Notes: a model not told the origin generated them from the letters alone. A stretch of 64,000 nt of DNA from an uncultured Eubacteriales bacterium (GCA_934476085.1 CAKSNE010000005.1:1-64000), one strand, 5' to 3'; positions 15,808-25,170 are shown, counted from the stretch's first letter. Numbers and translations: made by a program.

Positions 15808-17088
15808 ATGCAAATACAACAATTATCTTCCGGGGTTGAAGGATTATATATAAAATCTGATAAATTTAAAACTTCAAGAATTAGTATAAATATGTTTGTA
15901 AAAGCTGATGAGCTTGATGCTTCGGCTTATGCATTATTGTCAATGCTTCTAACAAGTGCTACTGTTGACTATCCTGACTACACATCGCTTAATGCTGCTT
16001 TAAGCGAGCTGTATTCAGCTTCTTTATTTAGCGATATTGCTAAATTTGGAGATATGAGAATAGTTAAATTTATAATTACTTTTCTTGATGACAAATTTGC
16101 TCTTAAAAATGAAAAAATTTCGTCAATCGCAACTGATTTGATTTTATCGGCTATTTTTAATCCACCGCTAATTAACGGAAAGTTTAAGCAATCCGATTTT
16201 GATAATAATAAAAGAATTTTAATTGAACAAATTAAAAGCGACATTAACGATAAACGCATTTATGCGTTAAATAAAACTGAGAGTATTATGTATGGCGATG
16301 AACCTGCCGGTATTTCACGTTACGGCAGTGCCGAAATTGCTGAAAAACTTACTAATGAGCAAGTAGTAGAAGCACATAAAAAATTGCTTGAAAATGCTTT
16401 TGTTCGTGTTAATGTTATTTCAGATTCAAATCCTGATAATGTTTTTGAAAAGGTTGCATATGAATTTGATTCTATTAAAAGAAATATTCAAAAGAAAAAC
16501 GCAACCGTAACTCATCTTTTTGACGGCAAAACTAAACGCGTTGAAGAAAAAATGGATGTTACTCAAGGAAAGCTTTGTTTAGGTTTTACTCTTGAAAAAG
16601 ATAAAGAGAGAGTAAATGATATTAAATCAATGGTTTTTGTTGATATGTTTGGCGGCGGACCATATTCTAAACTGTTTATGAATGTTCGTGAGAAACAAAG
16701 TCTTTGTTACTATTGTGCTGCCAGATTTGATTCAAGAAAGTCAACCTTTACTGTTGACAGCGGTGTTTTGGAAGAAAATCGAGAAAAAGCTTATAACGGC
16801 ATTTTAGAACAGTTAGACGAGATGAAAAAGGGTAATTTTACCGATGAAGATTTGTTGGCATCTAAAATGGCACTTTGCGATGCAGTATCAAAAGTTGATG
16901 ACTTAAGTTCTCAACTTGATAATTGGTATGTTGTCCGTACATTCTTAGAAGAAAATGAAACAATCGAAGAAAATATTGAAATGATTAATTCTGTTACTAA
17001 AGAAGATGTTATTAAAATTGCAAACTCTGTAAAACTTGATACAGTATACTTTTTAGGTTCGCTTAAAGGAGAGAATAACGATGATTAA
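15808..17088 (+). CDS. ymfF: M16-family protein YmfF-like (non-zinc subunit)
   Basis: 426 aa M16 (insulinase-like) fold. The zinc motif HxxEH is missing: the matching place reads ALLSMLLTSA. The C-terminal half keeps the FGGGPYSKLFMNVREKQSLCYY segment in two parts, including the Arg/Tyr residues that bind substrate in M16 enzymes. It therefore looks like the inactive half of a pair with the next gene, as in B. subtilis YmfF/YmfH. Those proteins have been linked to EF-P modification; the peptide substrate is unknown. The stop overlaps the ymfH start by 8 nt. Confidence 0.85.
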   Translation: MQIQQLSSGVEGLYIKSDKFKTSRISINMFVKADELDASAYALLSMLLTSATVDYPDYTSLNAALSELYSASLFSDIAKFGDMRIVKFIITFLDDKFALKNEKISSIATDLILSAIFNPPLINGKFKQSDFDNNKRILIEQIKSDINDKRIYALNKTESIMYGDEPAGISRYGSAEIAEKLTNEQVVEAHKKLLENAFVRVNVISDSNPDNVFEKVAYEFDSIKRNIQKKNATVTHLFDGKTKRVEEKMDVTQGKLCLGFTLEKDKERVNDIKSMVFVDMFGGGPYSKLFMNVREKQSLCYYCAARFDSRKSTFTVDSGVLEENREKAYNGILEQLDEMKKGNFTDEDLLASKMALCDAVSKVDDLSSQLDNWYVVRTFLEENETIEENIEMINSVTKEDVIKIANSVKLDTVYFLGSLKGENNDD

Positions 17089-18349
17089 TGAAGTTTTTAA
17101 TAAAAACATCAATGAAACCGTTAAAATTTATACTCATAAGTCCGGACTTAAAGTATATGTTTGTGAGAAAAATAATTACTCGTCATCTTATGCTATTTTT
17201 GGCACAAGATACGGCTCGATTGATACAAAATTTAAAGTATCTGACAGTGATTTCATTGAAGTACCTGAAGGTATTGCTCATTATTTAGAGCATAAACTCT
17301 TTGAATCTGAAGAGCAGGATGCTTTTGAGAGATTTGCTAAAACGGGTGCGTCTGCAAATGCTTTTACTTCATTTGACAGAACCTGTTATTTGTTCTCCTG
17401 TTCATCTAATTTTGAAAAGAATTTTGAGATTTTACTTGATTTTGTTCAGCATCCTTATTTTACCGAAGAAACCGTTAGAAAAGAACAGGGGATTATCGGT
17501 CAGGAAATTAATATGTATGACGATAATGCCGGTTGGCGAGTTTTGTTTAATCTTTTGGGTGCTGTTTATGAAAACCATCCTGTAAAAATTGACATTGCCG
17601 GAACAGTTGAGTCTATTGCCAAAATCAATGCAGATCTTTTATACGATTGTTACAACACTTTTTATAATCTTAATAATATGTTTATTTGCGTTGCAGGTAA
17701 TGTATCTGCTGATAAGATTTTTGAAATGTGTGATAAACTTCTTTTAGATAAAGAAAAAGTTGAAATAGAACGCTTTATGCCTGTTGAAAGTGAAAAAGTT
17801 GTAAAAGATAAGGTTGAAATAGCGTTGCCGGTTAGTATGCCTATGTTTGCTATCGGATATAAAGAGGTTTGTAAAGTTCCTCAAAAAACAATTAAAGAAA
17901 AGATTTTAACTGAAGTTATTTTAAAATCCATTTTTGGTGCCGATGGAAATTTGTATAAAGAACTTTTTGATAGCGGACTTATTAATGATAATTTTGGTAC
18001 TGAATATTTTACAGGTTACGGATATGCTTGCATAATTGTAGAAGGTGAGTCCAACGAGCCTGAAAAAGTCAGAGAGATTATTAATAAATATATAAAACAG
18101 TTTAAAGAAAGCGGAATTGATGAAAAGACGGTGAACAGAAGTATAAAATCTCTTTACGGCAGACTTTTAAGTGATTATAATTCTGTTGAGAATATAACAA
18201 TGAATATGGTTGAAGCTGCTTTTAATAATGAAGGAGTATTTGACGAATTTGATATTTTACGTGAAATTGATGTAAATCAGGTAAATGAGCGATTGAAAGA
18301 AATTTTGTCTATTGAAAATTCAGCTATTTCAATAGTTAACAAAGCTTAA
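17081..18349 (+). CDS. ymfH: M16-family zinc peptidase YmfH-like
   Basis: 422 aa. The zinc site HYLEH lies at about residues 67-71 with a downstream Glu in GQEINMY (about 147), as expected for M16 catalytic subunits. It begins inside the end of ymfF, with AAAGGAGAG ahead of the ATG. The pairing of an inactive and an active M16 subunit mirrors two-chain processing peptidases. In Clostridia these genes sit next to lgt or folD, as here. Confidence 0.88.
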   Translation: MINEVFNKNINETVKIYTHKSGLKVYVCEKNNYSSSYAIFGTRYGSIDTKFKVSDSDFIEVPEGIAHYLEHKLFESEEQDAFERFAKTGASANAFTSFDRTCYLFSCSSNFEKNFEILLDFVQHPYFTEETVRKEQGIIGQEINMYDDNAGWRVLFNLLGAVYENHPVKIDIAGTVESIAKINADLLYDCYNTFYNLNNMFICVAGNVSADKIFEMCDKLLLDKEKVEIERFMPVESEKVVKDKVEIALPVSMPMFAIGYKEVCKVPQKTIKEKILTEVILKSIFGADGNLYKELFDSGLINDNFGTEYFTGYGYACIIVEGESNEPEKVREIINKYIKQFKESGIDEKTVNRSIKSLYGRLLSDYNSVENITMNMVEAAFNNEGVFDEFDILREIDVNQVNERLKEILSIENSAISIVNKA

Positions 18350-18368
18350 AATAAAGGAGTTAGCAAAA

Positions 18369-19247
18369 ATGATTAGTTTAATAAAATATGTTGTTTTTGG
18401 TTTAGAGTTTGATTTTGATCCTGTTGCGTTTACAATTCCGGGTACTTCTTGGGGTGTTTATTGGTATGGAATTTTAATTACATTAGGATTTGTTTTAGCT
18501 GTTGTTTATGCTATGAAACGAGCTAAAAAGTTCGGTGTTGATCCTGACAGATTGCTTGATTGTGTTTTGGTTACCGCTCCACTTGCAATCGTTGGTGCAA
18601 GAGCCTATTATATCATTTTTGATGATAGCATAACATTTGCCAGCTTTTTTGACATTCATAATGGCGGTTTAGCAATATACGGTGCTGTTATTGTTGCTGT
18701 TGTTGTTGGTGTGTTGATGTGCAAGGTTAGAAAAATTAGTGTTTTATCTACTTTGGATTTAGCGGCTCTTGGATTTTTAATTGGTCAGGCAATCGGAAGA
18801 TGGGGCAACTTTGTAAACCAAGAAGCTTACGGTTATTTAACAGGAAGTACTTGGTTTGGCATTTCCGGCGACAGAATTGTTGAAAAAATGAACACTGATA
18901 TGCCGGTTCATCCATGCTTTTTGTACGAATCAATTTGGTGTGCTTTAGGATTTGTTTTATTACACTTTTTATCTAAAAAAAGAAAATTCACCGGTCAAAT
19001 TGCTGCATCATATCTTGTTTGGTACGGATTCGGAAGATTCTTCATTGAATATTTCAGAACAGATTCCTTGTTTATTGGCAGCAGTCCAATAAAAGTTTCA
19101 ATGCTTTTATCGGGTCTTATGGTTGCTGCAGGTATAATAATACTTGTAATTGGATTCAAAAAAGCAAAAGGCGGTGTTAATACTGAAAAGTATCAGCCTG
19201 TTTTTGAAAATGTTGAAAACGATTCTGCAGAAAGCGAGGAAAAGTAG
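18369..19247 (+). CDS. lgt: Prolipoprotein diacylglyceryl transferase
   Basis: Transfers diacylglycerol from phosphatidylglycerol to the lipobox cysteine of prelipoproteins in the membrane. 292 aa, seven predicted helices. Signature GRWGNFVNQEAYG (about residues 141-153) and HPCFLYES (about 181-188) carry the essential Arg, Asn, Glu and His. The C-terminal tail is acidic. It could process the lipoprotein at 6672. Start supported by AAAGGAG. Confidence 0.96.
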   Translation: MISLIKYVVFGLEFDFDPVAFTIPGTSWGVYWYGILITLGFVLAVVYAMKRAKKFGVDPDRLLDCVLVTAPLAIVGARAYYIIFDDSITFASFFDIHNGGLAIYGAVIVAVVVGVLMCKVRKISVLSTLDLAALGFLIGQAIGRWGNFVNQEAYGYLTGSTWFGISGDRIVEKMNTDMPVHPCFLYESIWCALGFVLLHFLSKKRKFTGQIAASYLVWYGFGRFFIEYFRTDSLFIGSSPIKVSMLLSGLMVAAGIIILVIGFKKAKGGVNTEKYQPVFENVENDSAESEEK

Positions 19248-19249
19248 TT

Positions 19250-20101
19250 TTGGCAACAATTATTGATGGTAAATTAGTTTCTAAAAAAGTTAAAGATGAA
19301 GTTGCGAATGAAGTTTTAGCTTTAAAAGAAAAAGGCGTAACTCCCGGCTTGGCTGTTATTATCGTTGGCGATGATCCGGCTTCAAGAGTTTATGTTAATA
19401 ATAAGAAAAAAGCTTGTGCTCAGGTAGGTTTTTATTCTGAAGAATATGCCTTGCCTGCTGAAACAACAATGGAAGAATTGTTAGATTTGATTGATGTTTT
19501 AAATGGCAGAGATGATATTAACGGCATTTTGTGTCAGCTTCCGCTTCCTAAACATCTTGATGAGAAAAAGGTAATTGATTACATAAGTTCTTCTAAAGAT
19601 GTTGATGCATTTAGCCCTGTGAATGTCGGTAAAATTATGATTGGTGATTATGACTTTTTACCATGCACTCCAGCCGGTGTTATGGAGCTTCTTAAGCATT
19701 ATAACATTGAAGTTGAAGGTAAAGAGTGTGTAGTAATTGGTAGAAGTAACATTGTAGGTAAACCTATGGGAATGTTATTATTACATAAAAACGGAACAGT
19801 TACTATCTGTCACTCCAGAACTAATAATTTAAAAGAAGTTTGTAAAAGAGCTGATATTTTAGTTGCTGCTGTTGGTATTGCTGAATTTGTTACCGCTGAC
19901 ATGGTTAAAGACGGTGCAGTTGTAATTGATGTCGGAATGAATAGAAAAGACGGAAAACTTTGCGGCGATGTTAAGTTTGATGAAGTTTCTAAAAAAGCGT
20001 CATTTATCACACCTGTTCCGGGTGGCGTTGGACCTATGACAATAGGTATGTTAATGAAAAACACATTAAAAGCGGCAAAAATTCATAATAATATTGATTA
20101 A
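19250..20101 (+). CDS. folD: Methylenetetrahydrofolate dehydrogenase/cyclohydrolase
   Basis: Bifunctional FolD of one-carbon metabolism. 283 aa with the Tyr of SRVYVNNK (about 44-51), CQLPLP (about 96-101), the NAD(P) loop GRSNIVGKP (about 164-172) and the closing PVPGGVGPMT (about 258-267). TTG start at 19250, supported by GAGGA 9 nt upstream and by the FolD-typical N-terminus MATIIDGK. It lies 2 nt after lgt. Confidence 0.96.
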   Translation: MATIIDGKLVSKKVKDEVANEVLALKEKGVTPGLAVIIVGDDPASRVYVNNKKKACAQVGFYSEEYALPAETTMEELLDLIDVLNGRDDINGILCQLPLPKHLDEKKVIDYISSSKDVDAFSPVNVGKIMIGDYDFLPCTPAGVMELLKHYNIEVEGKECVVIGRSNIVGKPMGMLLLHKNGTVTICHSRTNNLKEVCKRADILVAAVGIAEFVTADMVKDGAVVIDVGMNRKDGKLCGDVKFDEVSKKASFITPVPGGVGPMTIGMLMKNTLKAAKIHNNID

Positions 20102-20117
20102 AGAGAGGTTAAGAAAT

Positions 20118-20387
20118 ATGAAAGCAGTTATTTCTGTAATTGGTAAAGACACAGTTGGCATTTTAGCAAAGGTTTCTGCTAAATGTGCAGAATTTGAAGT
20201 TAATGTTGATGATGTAACTCAAACAGTAATGCAGGATATTTTTACAATGATTATGCTTACAGATACATCAAAATGCACTGTAGATTTTGATAAGTTTTCT
20301 GATGAAATGCAGAAACTCGGTGATGATATGGGTATGAAAATCCATGTTATGCACGAAGATATTTTTAATTCAATGCACAGAATTTAG
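20118..20387 (+). CDS. ACT-domain regulatory protein (UPF0237)
   Basis: 89 aa, one ACT domain (KAVISVIGKDTVGILAKVS at the start) in the stand-alone UPF0237 format. The ATG at 20118 is preferred over 20094 because GAGAGG lies between them and family members start MKAVI. It is followed after 12 nt by the PFL-family gene, its constant neighbour in many bacteria. It probably senses a small ligand and regulates the partner; the ligand is not known. Confidence 0.92.
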   Translation: MKAVISVIGKDTVGILAKVSAKCAEFEVNVDDVTQTVMQDIFTMIMLTDTSKCTVDFDKFSDEMQKLGDDMGMKIHVMHEDIFNSMHRI

Positions 20388-20399
20388 GGAGATACATAA

Positions 20400-21764
20400 A
20401 TGTTAAATGTAAATGATATTCTTGAAACTATTAATATGATTCAAAACGAAAACCTTGATATTCGTACTGTAACTATGGGTATTTCGTTACTTGATTGTAT
20501 TGACAGCGACATTGATAAAGCATGTGATAAGGTTTATGATAAGATAACACGCTATGCTTATAATCTTATTCCTGTTTGTGATGAAATTCAAAAGAAATAC
20601 GGTATTCCGATTGTTAACCGTCGTATTTCTGTAACACCTATCGCAATGCTTGCTTCTGCTTGTCAAACATCAAATATTGTAAAATTTGCTCATACACTTG
20701 ATAAAGCAGCTAAAACTGTTGGCGTTAATTTTATCGGCGGTTATTCGGCTCTTGTTCAAAAAGGCTTTGCAAACGGCGATTATGCACTTATTGAGTCTAT
20801 TCCTGAAGCACTTGCTACTACTGAACGTGTTTGTTCATCTGTTAATATCGGCTCAACCAAAACAGGTATCAATATGGACGCAGTAAAAATGATGGGTCAA
20901 ATTGTTAAAAAATCCGCTGAGCTTACTGCTGATCGTGATTCAGTTGGTGCTTCAAAATTAGTTGTATTTTGTAATGCTCCTGAAGATAATCCATTTATGG
21001 CGGGTGCATTCCATGGTGCCGGTGAGCCGGACTGTGTTATCAATGTCGGAGTTTCAGGCCCGGGTGTTGTAAGAGCAGCTTTAGCTACTCCCGAAGCTAA
21101 AAAGCTTGATATTACAGGCGTTGCAGATTTGGTTAAAAGAACTGCTTTTAAAATCACAAGAATGGGTCAGTTAGTTGCTATGGAAGCATCTGAAAGACTT
21201 GGTGTTCAGTTTGGTATAGTTGACTTGTCATTAGCTCCAACTCCTGCTATTGGTGATTCTGTTGCTAATATTCTTGAAGAAATGGGGCTTGAAACTTGCG
21301 GTTGTTGTGGTACAACTGCTTGTCTAGCACTTTTAAATGACGCAGTTAAAAAAGGCGGCGTTATGGCTTCTAGCCATGTAGGCGGTTTATCAGGTGCATT
21401 TATTCCTGTTTCTGAAGACGACGGTATGATTAAAGCCGCTGAAAAAGGTTGCCTTACAATTGAAAAATTAGAGGCTATGACTGCAGTTTGCTCTGTTGGT
21501 CTTGATATGATTGCTATTCCAGGTGATACAACACCCGAAGTAATTTCAGCTATCATTGCAGATGAAGCTGCAATTGGTATGGTTAACTTTAAAACAACTG
21601 CTGTTCGTGTAATTCCTGCAATAGGCAAGGGAATAGGTGATACTGTAAACTACGGCGGATTGTTCGGTTATGCACCTATTATGCGTGTAAATACCGCTTC
21701 TCCTGCTGAATTTATTAATCGTGGCGGCCAATTGCCTGCACCAATGCAAGCTCTTAAAAATTAA
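20400..21764 (+). CDS. PFL family protein (UPF0210/DUF711)
   Basis: 454 aa, full length. Contains SIGLL-like N-terminus (TVTMGISLLDC), NIGSTKTGINMDAVK, and ETCGCCGTTACLALLNDAVKK in two overlapping parts, all typical of UPF0210. The family has a glycyl-radical-like fold but no established reaction. It forms a conserved pair with the upstream ACT protein. It ends the run of genes from 15808; no strong terminator follows, only a pure AT hairpin. Confidence 0.92.
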   Translation: MLNVNDILETINMIQNENLDIRTVTMGISLLDCIDSDIDKACDKVYDKITRYAYNLIPVCDEIQKKYGIPIVNRRISVTPIAMLASACQTSNIVKFAHTLDKAAKTVGVNFIGGYSALVQKGFANGDYALIESIPEALATTERVCSSVNIGSTKTGINMDAVKMMGQIVKKSAELTADRDSVGASKLVVFCNAPEDNPFMAGAFHGAGEPDCVINVGVSGPGVVRAALATPEAKKLDITGVADLVKRTAFKITRMGQLVAMEASERLGVQFGIVDLSLAPTPAIGDSVANILEEMGLETCGCCGTTACLALLNDAVKKGGVMASSHVGGLSGAFIPVSEDDGMIKAAEKGCLTIEKLEAMTAVCSVGLDMIAIPGDTTPEVISAIIADEAAIGMVNFKTTAVRVIPAIGKGIGDTVNYGGLFGYAPIMRVNTASPAEFINRGGQLPAPMQALKN

Positions 21765-21787
21765 TTGATTATTTTTTCAAAAAATGC

Positions 21788-21816
21788 TTGCAAAAGATTA
21801 GCGTTTGTGATATACT
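21788..21816 (+). promoter_or_regulatory. Promoter of rpsB-tsf
   Basis: TTGCAA (21788-21793), 17-nt spacer, TATACT (21811-21816). Predicted start near 21823, giving a leader of about 105 nt. Confidence 0.75.
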
Positions 21817-21822
21817 ATATCG

Positions 21823-21928
21823 GTAATACTCACGCATTGCGACTTTTTTGCCATGTCCTGATTTTTCAGGGGCAGGAGAGAATGACCGATGCGGTGGTAA
21901 ATAACAAATTTTTATGGAGGACAGTAAT
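21823..21928 (+). promoter_or_regulatory. Structured rpsB leader, candidate autoregulatory element
   Basis: Two helices can be drawn by eye. A hairpin pairs TGCC (21849-21852) with GGCA (21871-21874) and CCTGA (21857-21861) with TCAGG (21866-21870). A closing helix pairs CACGCAT (21831-21837) with ATGC(G)GTG (21889-21896). A possible 5-bp TCGGT/ACCGA pairing (21820-21824 with 21885-21889) would cross the closing helix, but may be outside the transcript. Ribosomal-protein leaders of this size commonly bind their own product; which class this belongs to is not determined. Confidence 0.55.
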
Positions 21929-22687
21929 ATGTCAGTAATCTCAATGAAACAACTTCTTGAGTCAGGTGTTCACTTTGGTCACCAAACAAGACGTTGGAAC
22001 CCAAAAATGGCTCCGTATATCTTTACAGAGCGTAACGGTATCTACATCATCGACTTGCAGAAAACCGTTAAAAAATTAGAAGAGGCTTACAACTTAGTTC
22101 GTGACCTCTCAGCCGAAGGAAAAGATATTCTTTTCGTTGGTACAAAAAAACAAGCTATTGATTCTATCAAAGAAGAAGCTGAGTTCTGCGGTATGCCTTA
22201 TGTTAACGCTAGATGGCTCGGCGGTATGATGACTAACTTCACAACTATTCGTCGTAGAATTAAAAGACTTGAACAACTTCGCAAAATGGAGGAAGACGGT
22301 ACTTTTGAACTTCTCCCTAAGAAAGAAGTTATTAAACTTCAAGGCGAAATTGAACGTCTTGAAAAATTCATGGGCGGTATTAAAAACATGAAACAACTCC
22401 CTGGAGCTTTGTTCATTGTTGACCCTAGAAAAGAAAGAATTGCAGTTCTTGAAGCTAAAAAGCTCGGTATTCCAATAGTTGCTATTGTTGATACTAACTG
22501 TGATCCTGATGAAATCGATTATGTTATTCCTGGTAATGATGATGCTATTCGTGCAGTAAAACTTATTGCTCATACTATCGCTAGTGCTGTTATCGAAGGC
22601 AGACAAGGCGAAGATGCTGAAGTTGCTGAGGAAATGGTTGAAGCAGCAGAAGAAAATGTAGAAGAAAAAGCTGAAGACGCTGAATAA
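21929..22687 (+). CDS. rpsB: 30S ribosomal protein S2
   Basis: 252 aa with the S2 landmarks GVHFGHQTRRWNPKM (about residues 13-27), LFVGTKKQA, NARWLGGMMTNF and IVDTNCDPDEIDYVIPGND. The C-terminus has an acidic extension. The ATG at 21929 is chosen: GGAGG (21916-21920) overlaps the earlier in-frame ATG at 21914, which cannot then be the start. Followed by tsf, the standard rpsB-tsf operon. Confidence 0.97.
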   Translation: MSVISMKQLLESGVHFGHQTRRWNPKMAPYIFTERNGIYIIDLQKTVKKLEEAYNLVRDLSAEGKDILFVGTKKQAIDSIKEEAEFCGMPYVNARWLGGMMTNFTTIRRRIKRLEQLRKMEEDGTFELLPKKEVIKLQGEIERLEKFMGGIKNMKQLPGALFIVDPRKERIAVLEAKKLGIPIVAIVDTNCDPDEIDYVIPGNDDAIRAVKLIAHTIASAVIEGRQGEDAEVAEEMVEAAEENVEEKAEDAE

Positions 22688-22732
22688 TTTTTAGATTTTT
22701 ACTTTAATTTAATATATAGGAGGAACATTTTT

Positions 22733-23647
22733 ATGGCTTTTACAGCTAAAGATGTACAAGCACTTCGTGAGAAAACCGGTTGCGGTATGATGGACTGCAA
22801 AAAAGCTCTCGTTGAGTGTGATGGTGATATGGATAAAGCAGTAGACTTCCTTAGAGAAAAAGGTCTTGCTTCTCAAGCTAAAAAATCTGCTAGAGTTGCT
22901 GCTGAAGGACAGGTTGTTGCTACTGTTGAAGGTAATGTAGGTGCTATTCTTGAAATCAATGCTGAAACAGACTTTGTTGCAGGCGGCGATCCATTTAAAG
23001 CACTTTGTGCAAAAGTTATCGATGTTGTTGTTAAACAAAATCCAGCTGATGTTGACGCTCTTCTTAAATGCACAGAAAACGGTCAAACCGTTGAAGAAAT
23101 GGTTCAAGAGTTATTCTTACAAGTAAGAGAAAATATGAAAGTTCGTCGTTTCTATCGTACAGAAGGACATTGTGCTTCTTACATTCACGCCGGCGGTAGA
23201 ATTGGTGTATTAGTTGAATTTGATACTACTGATGAAATTGCAGCTAAGGACGAATTTAAAGCACTTGGCAAAAATGTTGCTATGCACATTGCTGCTATGA
23301 ATCCTGGTTTCTTAGATGAAGCTTCAGTTCCTGAAGAAGTAATCGCTAAAGAAAAAGAAATTATGGTTGCTCAAATGAAAGAAGATCCAAAAATGGCTAA
23401 CAAACCTGAACAGGTTCTTCATAAAATCGTTGAAGGCAAACTCGGTAAATTCTATAAAGAAAACTGCTTAGTTGACCAAGTATTCGCTATTGATGGTGAC
23501 TACACAGTTGGCAAGTATGTTGAAAAAGTTGCTAAAGAACTTGGCGGCGAAATCAAACTCAAAGGCTTCACTAGATATGAAAAAGGCGAAGGCATTGAGA
23601 AAAAAGAAGAGAATTTTGCTGAAGAAATCGCTTCAATGGTAAAATAA
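22733..23647 (+). CDS. tsf: Elongation factor Ts
   Basis: Nucleotide exchange factor for EF-Tu. 304 aa, with the N-terminal UBA-like domain (LREKTGCGMMDCKKAL), and the conserved NAETDFVA (about 75-82) that contacts the EF-Tu nucleotide site. The core and C-terminal dimerisation regions are full length. ATAGGAGGA lies ahead of the ATG. The gene is 45 nt after rpsB and ends at a terminator. Confidence 0.97.
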   Translation: MAFTAKDVQALREKTGCGMMDCKKALVECDGDMDKAVDFLREKGLASQAKKSARVAAEGQVVATVEGNVGAILEINAETDFVAGGDPFKALCAKVIDVVVKQNPADVDALLKCTENGQTVEEMVQELFLQVRENMKVRRFYRTEGHCASYIHAGGRIGVLVEFDTTDEIAAKDEFKALGKNVAMHIAAMNPGFLDEASVPEEVIAKEKEIMVAQMKEDPKMANKPEQVLHKIVEGKLGKFYKENCLVDQVFAIDGDYTVGKYVEKVAKELGGEIKLKGFTRYEKGEGIEKKEENFAEEIASMVK

Positions 23648-23660
23648 TTTTAGATTATAT

Positions 23661-23702
23661 AATAGACTTGGTAGAGTTTAAGCTTGCCAAGTCTATTTTT
23701 TT
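23661..23702 (+). terminator. Terminator of rpsB-tsf
   Basis: 11-bp stem AATAGACTTGG / CCAAGTCTATT (23661-23671 with 23687-23697), then T run. Confidence 0.85.
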
Positions 23703-23706
23703 ATAA

Positions 23707-23740
23707 CAAAAAACACCTTGTTTATACAAGGTGCTTTTTG
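23707..23740 (-). terminator. Terminator of the GH5 gene
   Basis: CACCTTG / CAAGGTG stem (23714-23720 with 23727-23733), 6-nt loop, T run on the minus strand (and a shorter one on the plus strand). Confidence 0.8.
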
Positions 23741-23752
23741 TTCGGTTAGTAT

Positions 23753-25090
23753 CTATTTTATATCATCAAATTTCATTAATCCAGCAAAAACTTTTTTCAT
23801 ATAGTAGTAGTCAACCAAGTTTATCTCATTATCTTTATTTACATCTGCTAAATTTGAAATAGTTGAAAATCCCGGTCTTTTTGCTAAATATCTTGCCATA
23901 TAGTTTATATCTGTAATGCCAAATTCTCCGTTTCCATTTGCATCACCGAGCACCATTACGCTTTTTGAGTTATTAACAACACTTCTAACATAAAGTGTGC
24001 TATTCCATGAAGGTTCTTGAGAATCTCTATTTAATATAGCCATATCTCCGCCGTCATCCCACAAAAAACAAGGAATTCCTAGCTGCTTAGCGGGTTTAAC
24101 AAAGTTTTTTGCCCAATTAATTTTTGTAGAATCAGAAGTTGTTTTAGAAAATCCACATTCGCCGATAACTGCTGCGATATTGTTTTTGTCGCAATAATTT
24201 TTGATTACATTAAAAACATTAGTGTTTGAATTGGCATTAGTTGAGCTTCCGCTATACCAATGTATATCCATGATAATGTGTTGGTCATCATTTGGAATGA
24301 CTAAATTTTGTATTTGGTTGCTATACCATTGAGCGCCATAAGTAGGCAACATTAAATATCTTTTATCATTATTTCCGCCGGATGCCCTAACTGTATCAAC
24401 AAATATTTGATAAAGTTCGTTTTGTCGTTCAAATACTTCATCTGAATGTCCCCACCAGCATTTTCCGCTTCCTGAACCGCATTTATCAAAACTTTTTGTT
24501 GCAGTTATTTCATTAGCACCTTCTAAAATCAATTTTTCATTATAATCTTTGAATGCGTAAGCTATTTGACCCCAAAGCTGTTTATATTTTTCTTTTATCT
24601 TTATCCATTCTGAATTACTTGCTGAAATATTTAACCATGTTTGATCATCATGGTGCATATTAACAATAATGTACATATTGTTTTTTTCTGCGTAGCCGAC
24701 GATTTCTTTAACTCTAGTCATCCAATCAGATTTAATAGTATATTTCCCGTTCTTTTCAGTAAGCTGAAGTGACCATGAAACAGGAATTCTTATTGCATTT
24801 ATTCCGCTTTTAGCAACAAAATCAATCATTGATTGGGTAGTGGTTGGGTTGTTCCATCCTGTTTCTTGCTGATTCGGTGTAGGTTCATCAGGAATATTGC
24901 CCCAAGATTGACAAGCGTCTAACGTATTTCCTAAATTCCAGCCGGCAACAATGTTAGAACAAAAATTTTGTGCGGTTTGAGTAAATTCTTTTGAGTTTGT
25001 AGTTTCTGCACCACTTAATACTGTTAAATTTGTAGTAAAACAGCTGATAAGCAATAATGCACATAGAGATAAGCTTAACAGTTTTTTCAT
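23753..25090 (-). CDS. Secreted GH5 endoglucanase with C-terminal dockerin
   Basis: 445 aa: signal peptide (about 1-28), GH5 catalytic domain (about 35-370) and a type I dockerin (about 382-440, DANGNGEFG and DVNKDNEIN loops). GH5 marks are GWNLGNTLD (50-58), RIPVSW (101-106), HH (146-147), the acid/base Glu194 in GANE, HWY (277-279), and the nucleophile Glu311 in GECG. Expected to cut beta-1,4-glucans outside the cell and attach to a cohesin scaffold. No scaffoldin lies in the window. The exact GH5 subfamily was not assigned. Confidence 0.92.
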   Translation of the reverse strand: MKKLLSLSLCALLLISCFTTNLTVLSGAETTNSKEFTQTAQNFCSNIVAGWNLGNTLDACQSWGNIPDEPTPNQQETGWNNPTTTQSMIDFVAKSGINAIRIPVSWSLQLTEKNGKYTIKSDWMTRVKEIVGYAEKNNMYIIVNMHHDDQTWLNISASNSEWIKIKEKYKQLWGQIAYAFKDYNEKLILEGANEITATKSFDKCGSGSGKCWWGHSDEVFERQNELYQIFVDTVRASGGNNDKRYLMLPTYGAQWYSNQIQNLVIPNDDQHIIMDIHWYSGSSTNANSNTNVFNVIKNYCDKNNIAAVIGECGFSKTTSDSTKINWAKNFVKPAKQLGIPCFLWDDGGDMAILNRDSQEPSWNSTLYVRSVVNNSKSVMVLGDANGNGEFGITDINYMARYLAKRPGFSTISNLADVNKDNEINLVDYYYMKKVFAGLMKFDDIK

Positions 25091-25129
25091 TATATATTTT
25101 CTTCCTTTCTTCTATACAGTACAAAAATA

Positions 25130-25158
25130 ATAATAACATATTGAGTGTTGTTTTTCAA
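25130..25158 (-). promoter_or_regulatory. Promoter of the GH5 gene
   Basis: Minus strand: TTGAAA (25153-25158), 17-nt spacer, TATTAT (25130-25135). Confidence 0.65.
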
Positions 25159-25170
25159 TAAAAATTTAAT

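Noticed and set aside
21765..21787. Terminator after the PFL gene
   Set aside because: Only an ATTTTTT/AAAAAAT palindrome with almost no loop; too weak to call.
22109..23107. Long reading frames antisense to rpsB and tsf
   Set aside because: They lie fully opposite strongly supported genes, have no ribosome-binding sites and show Phe/Asn/Ser-rich composition of antisense frames.
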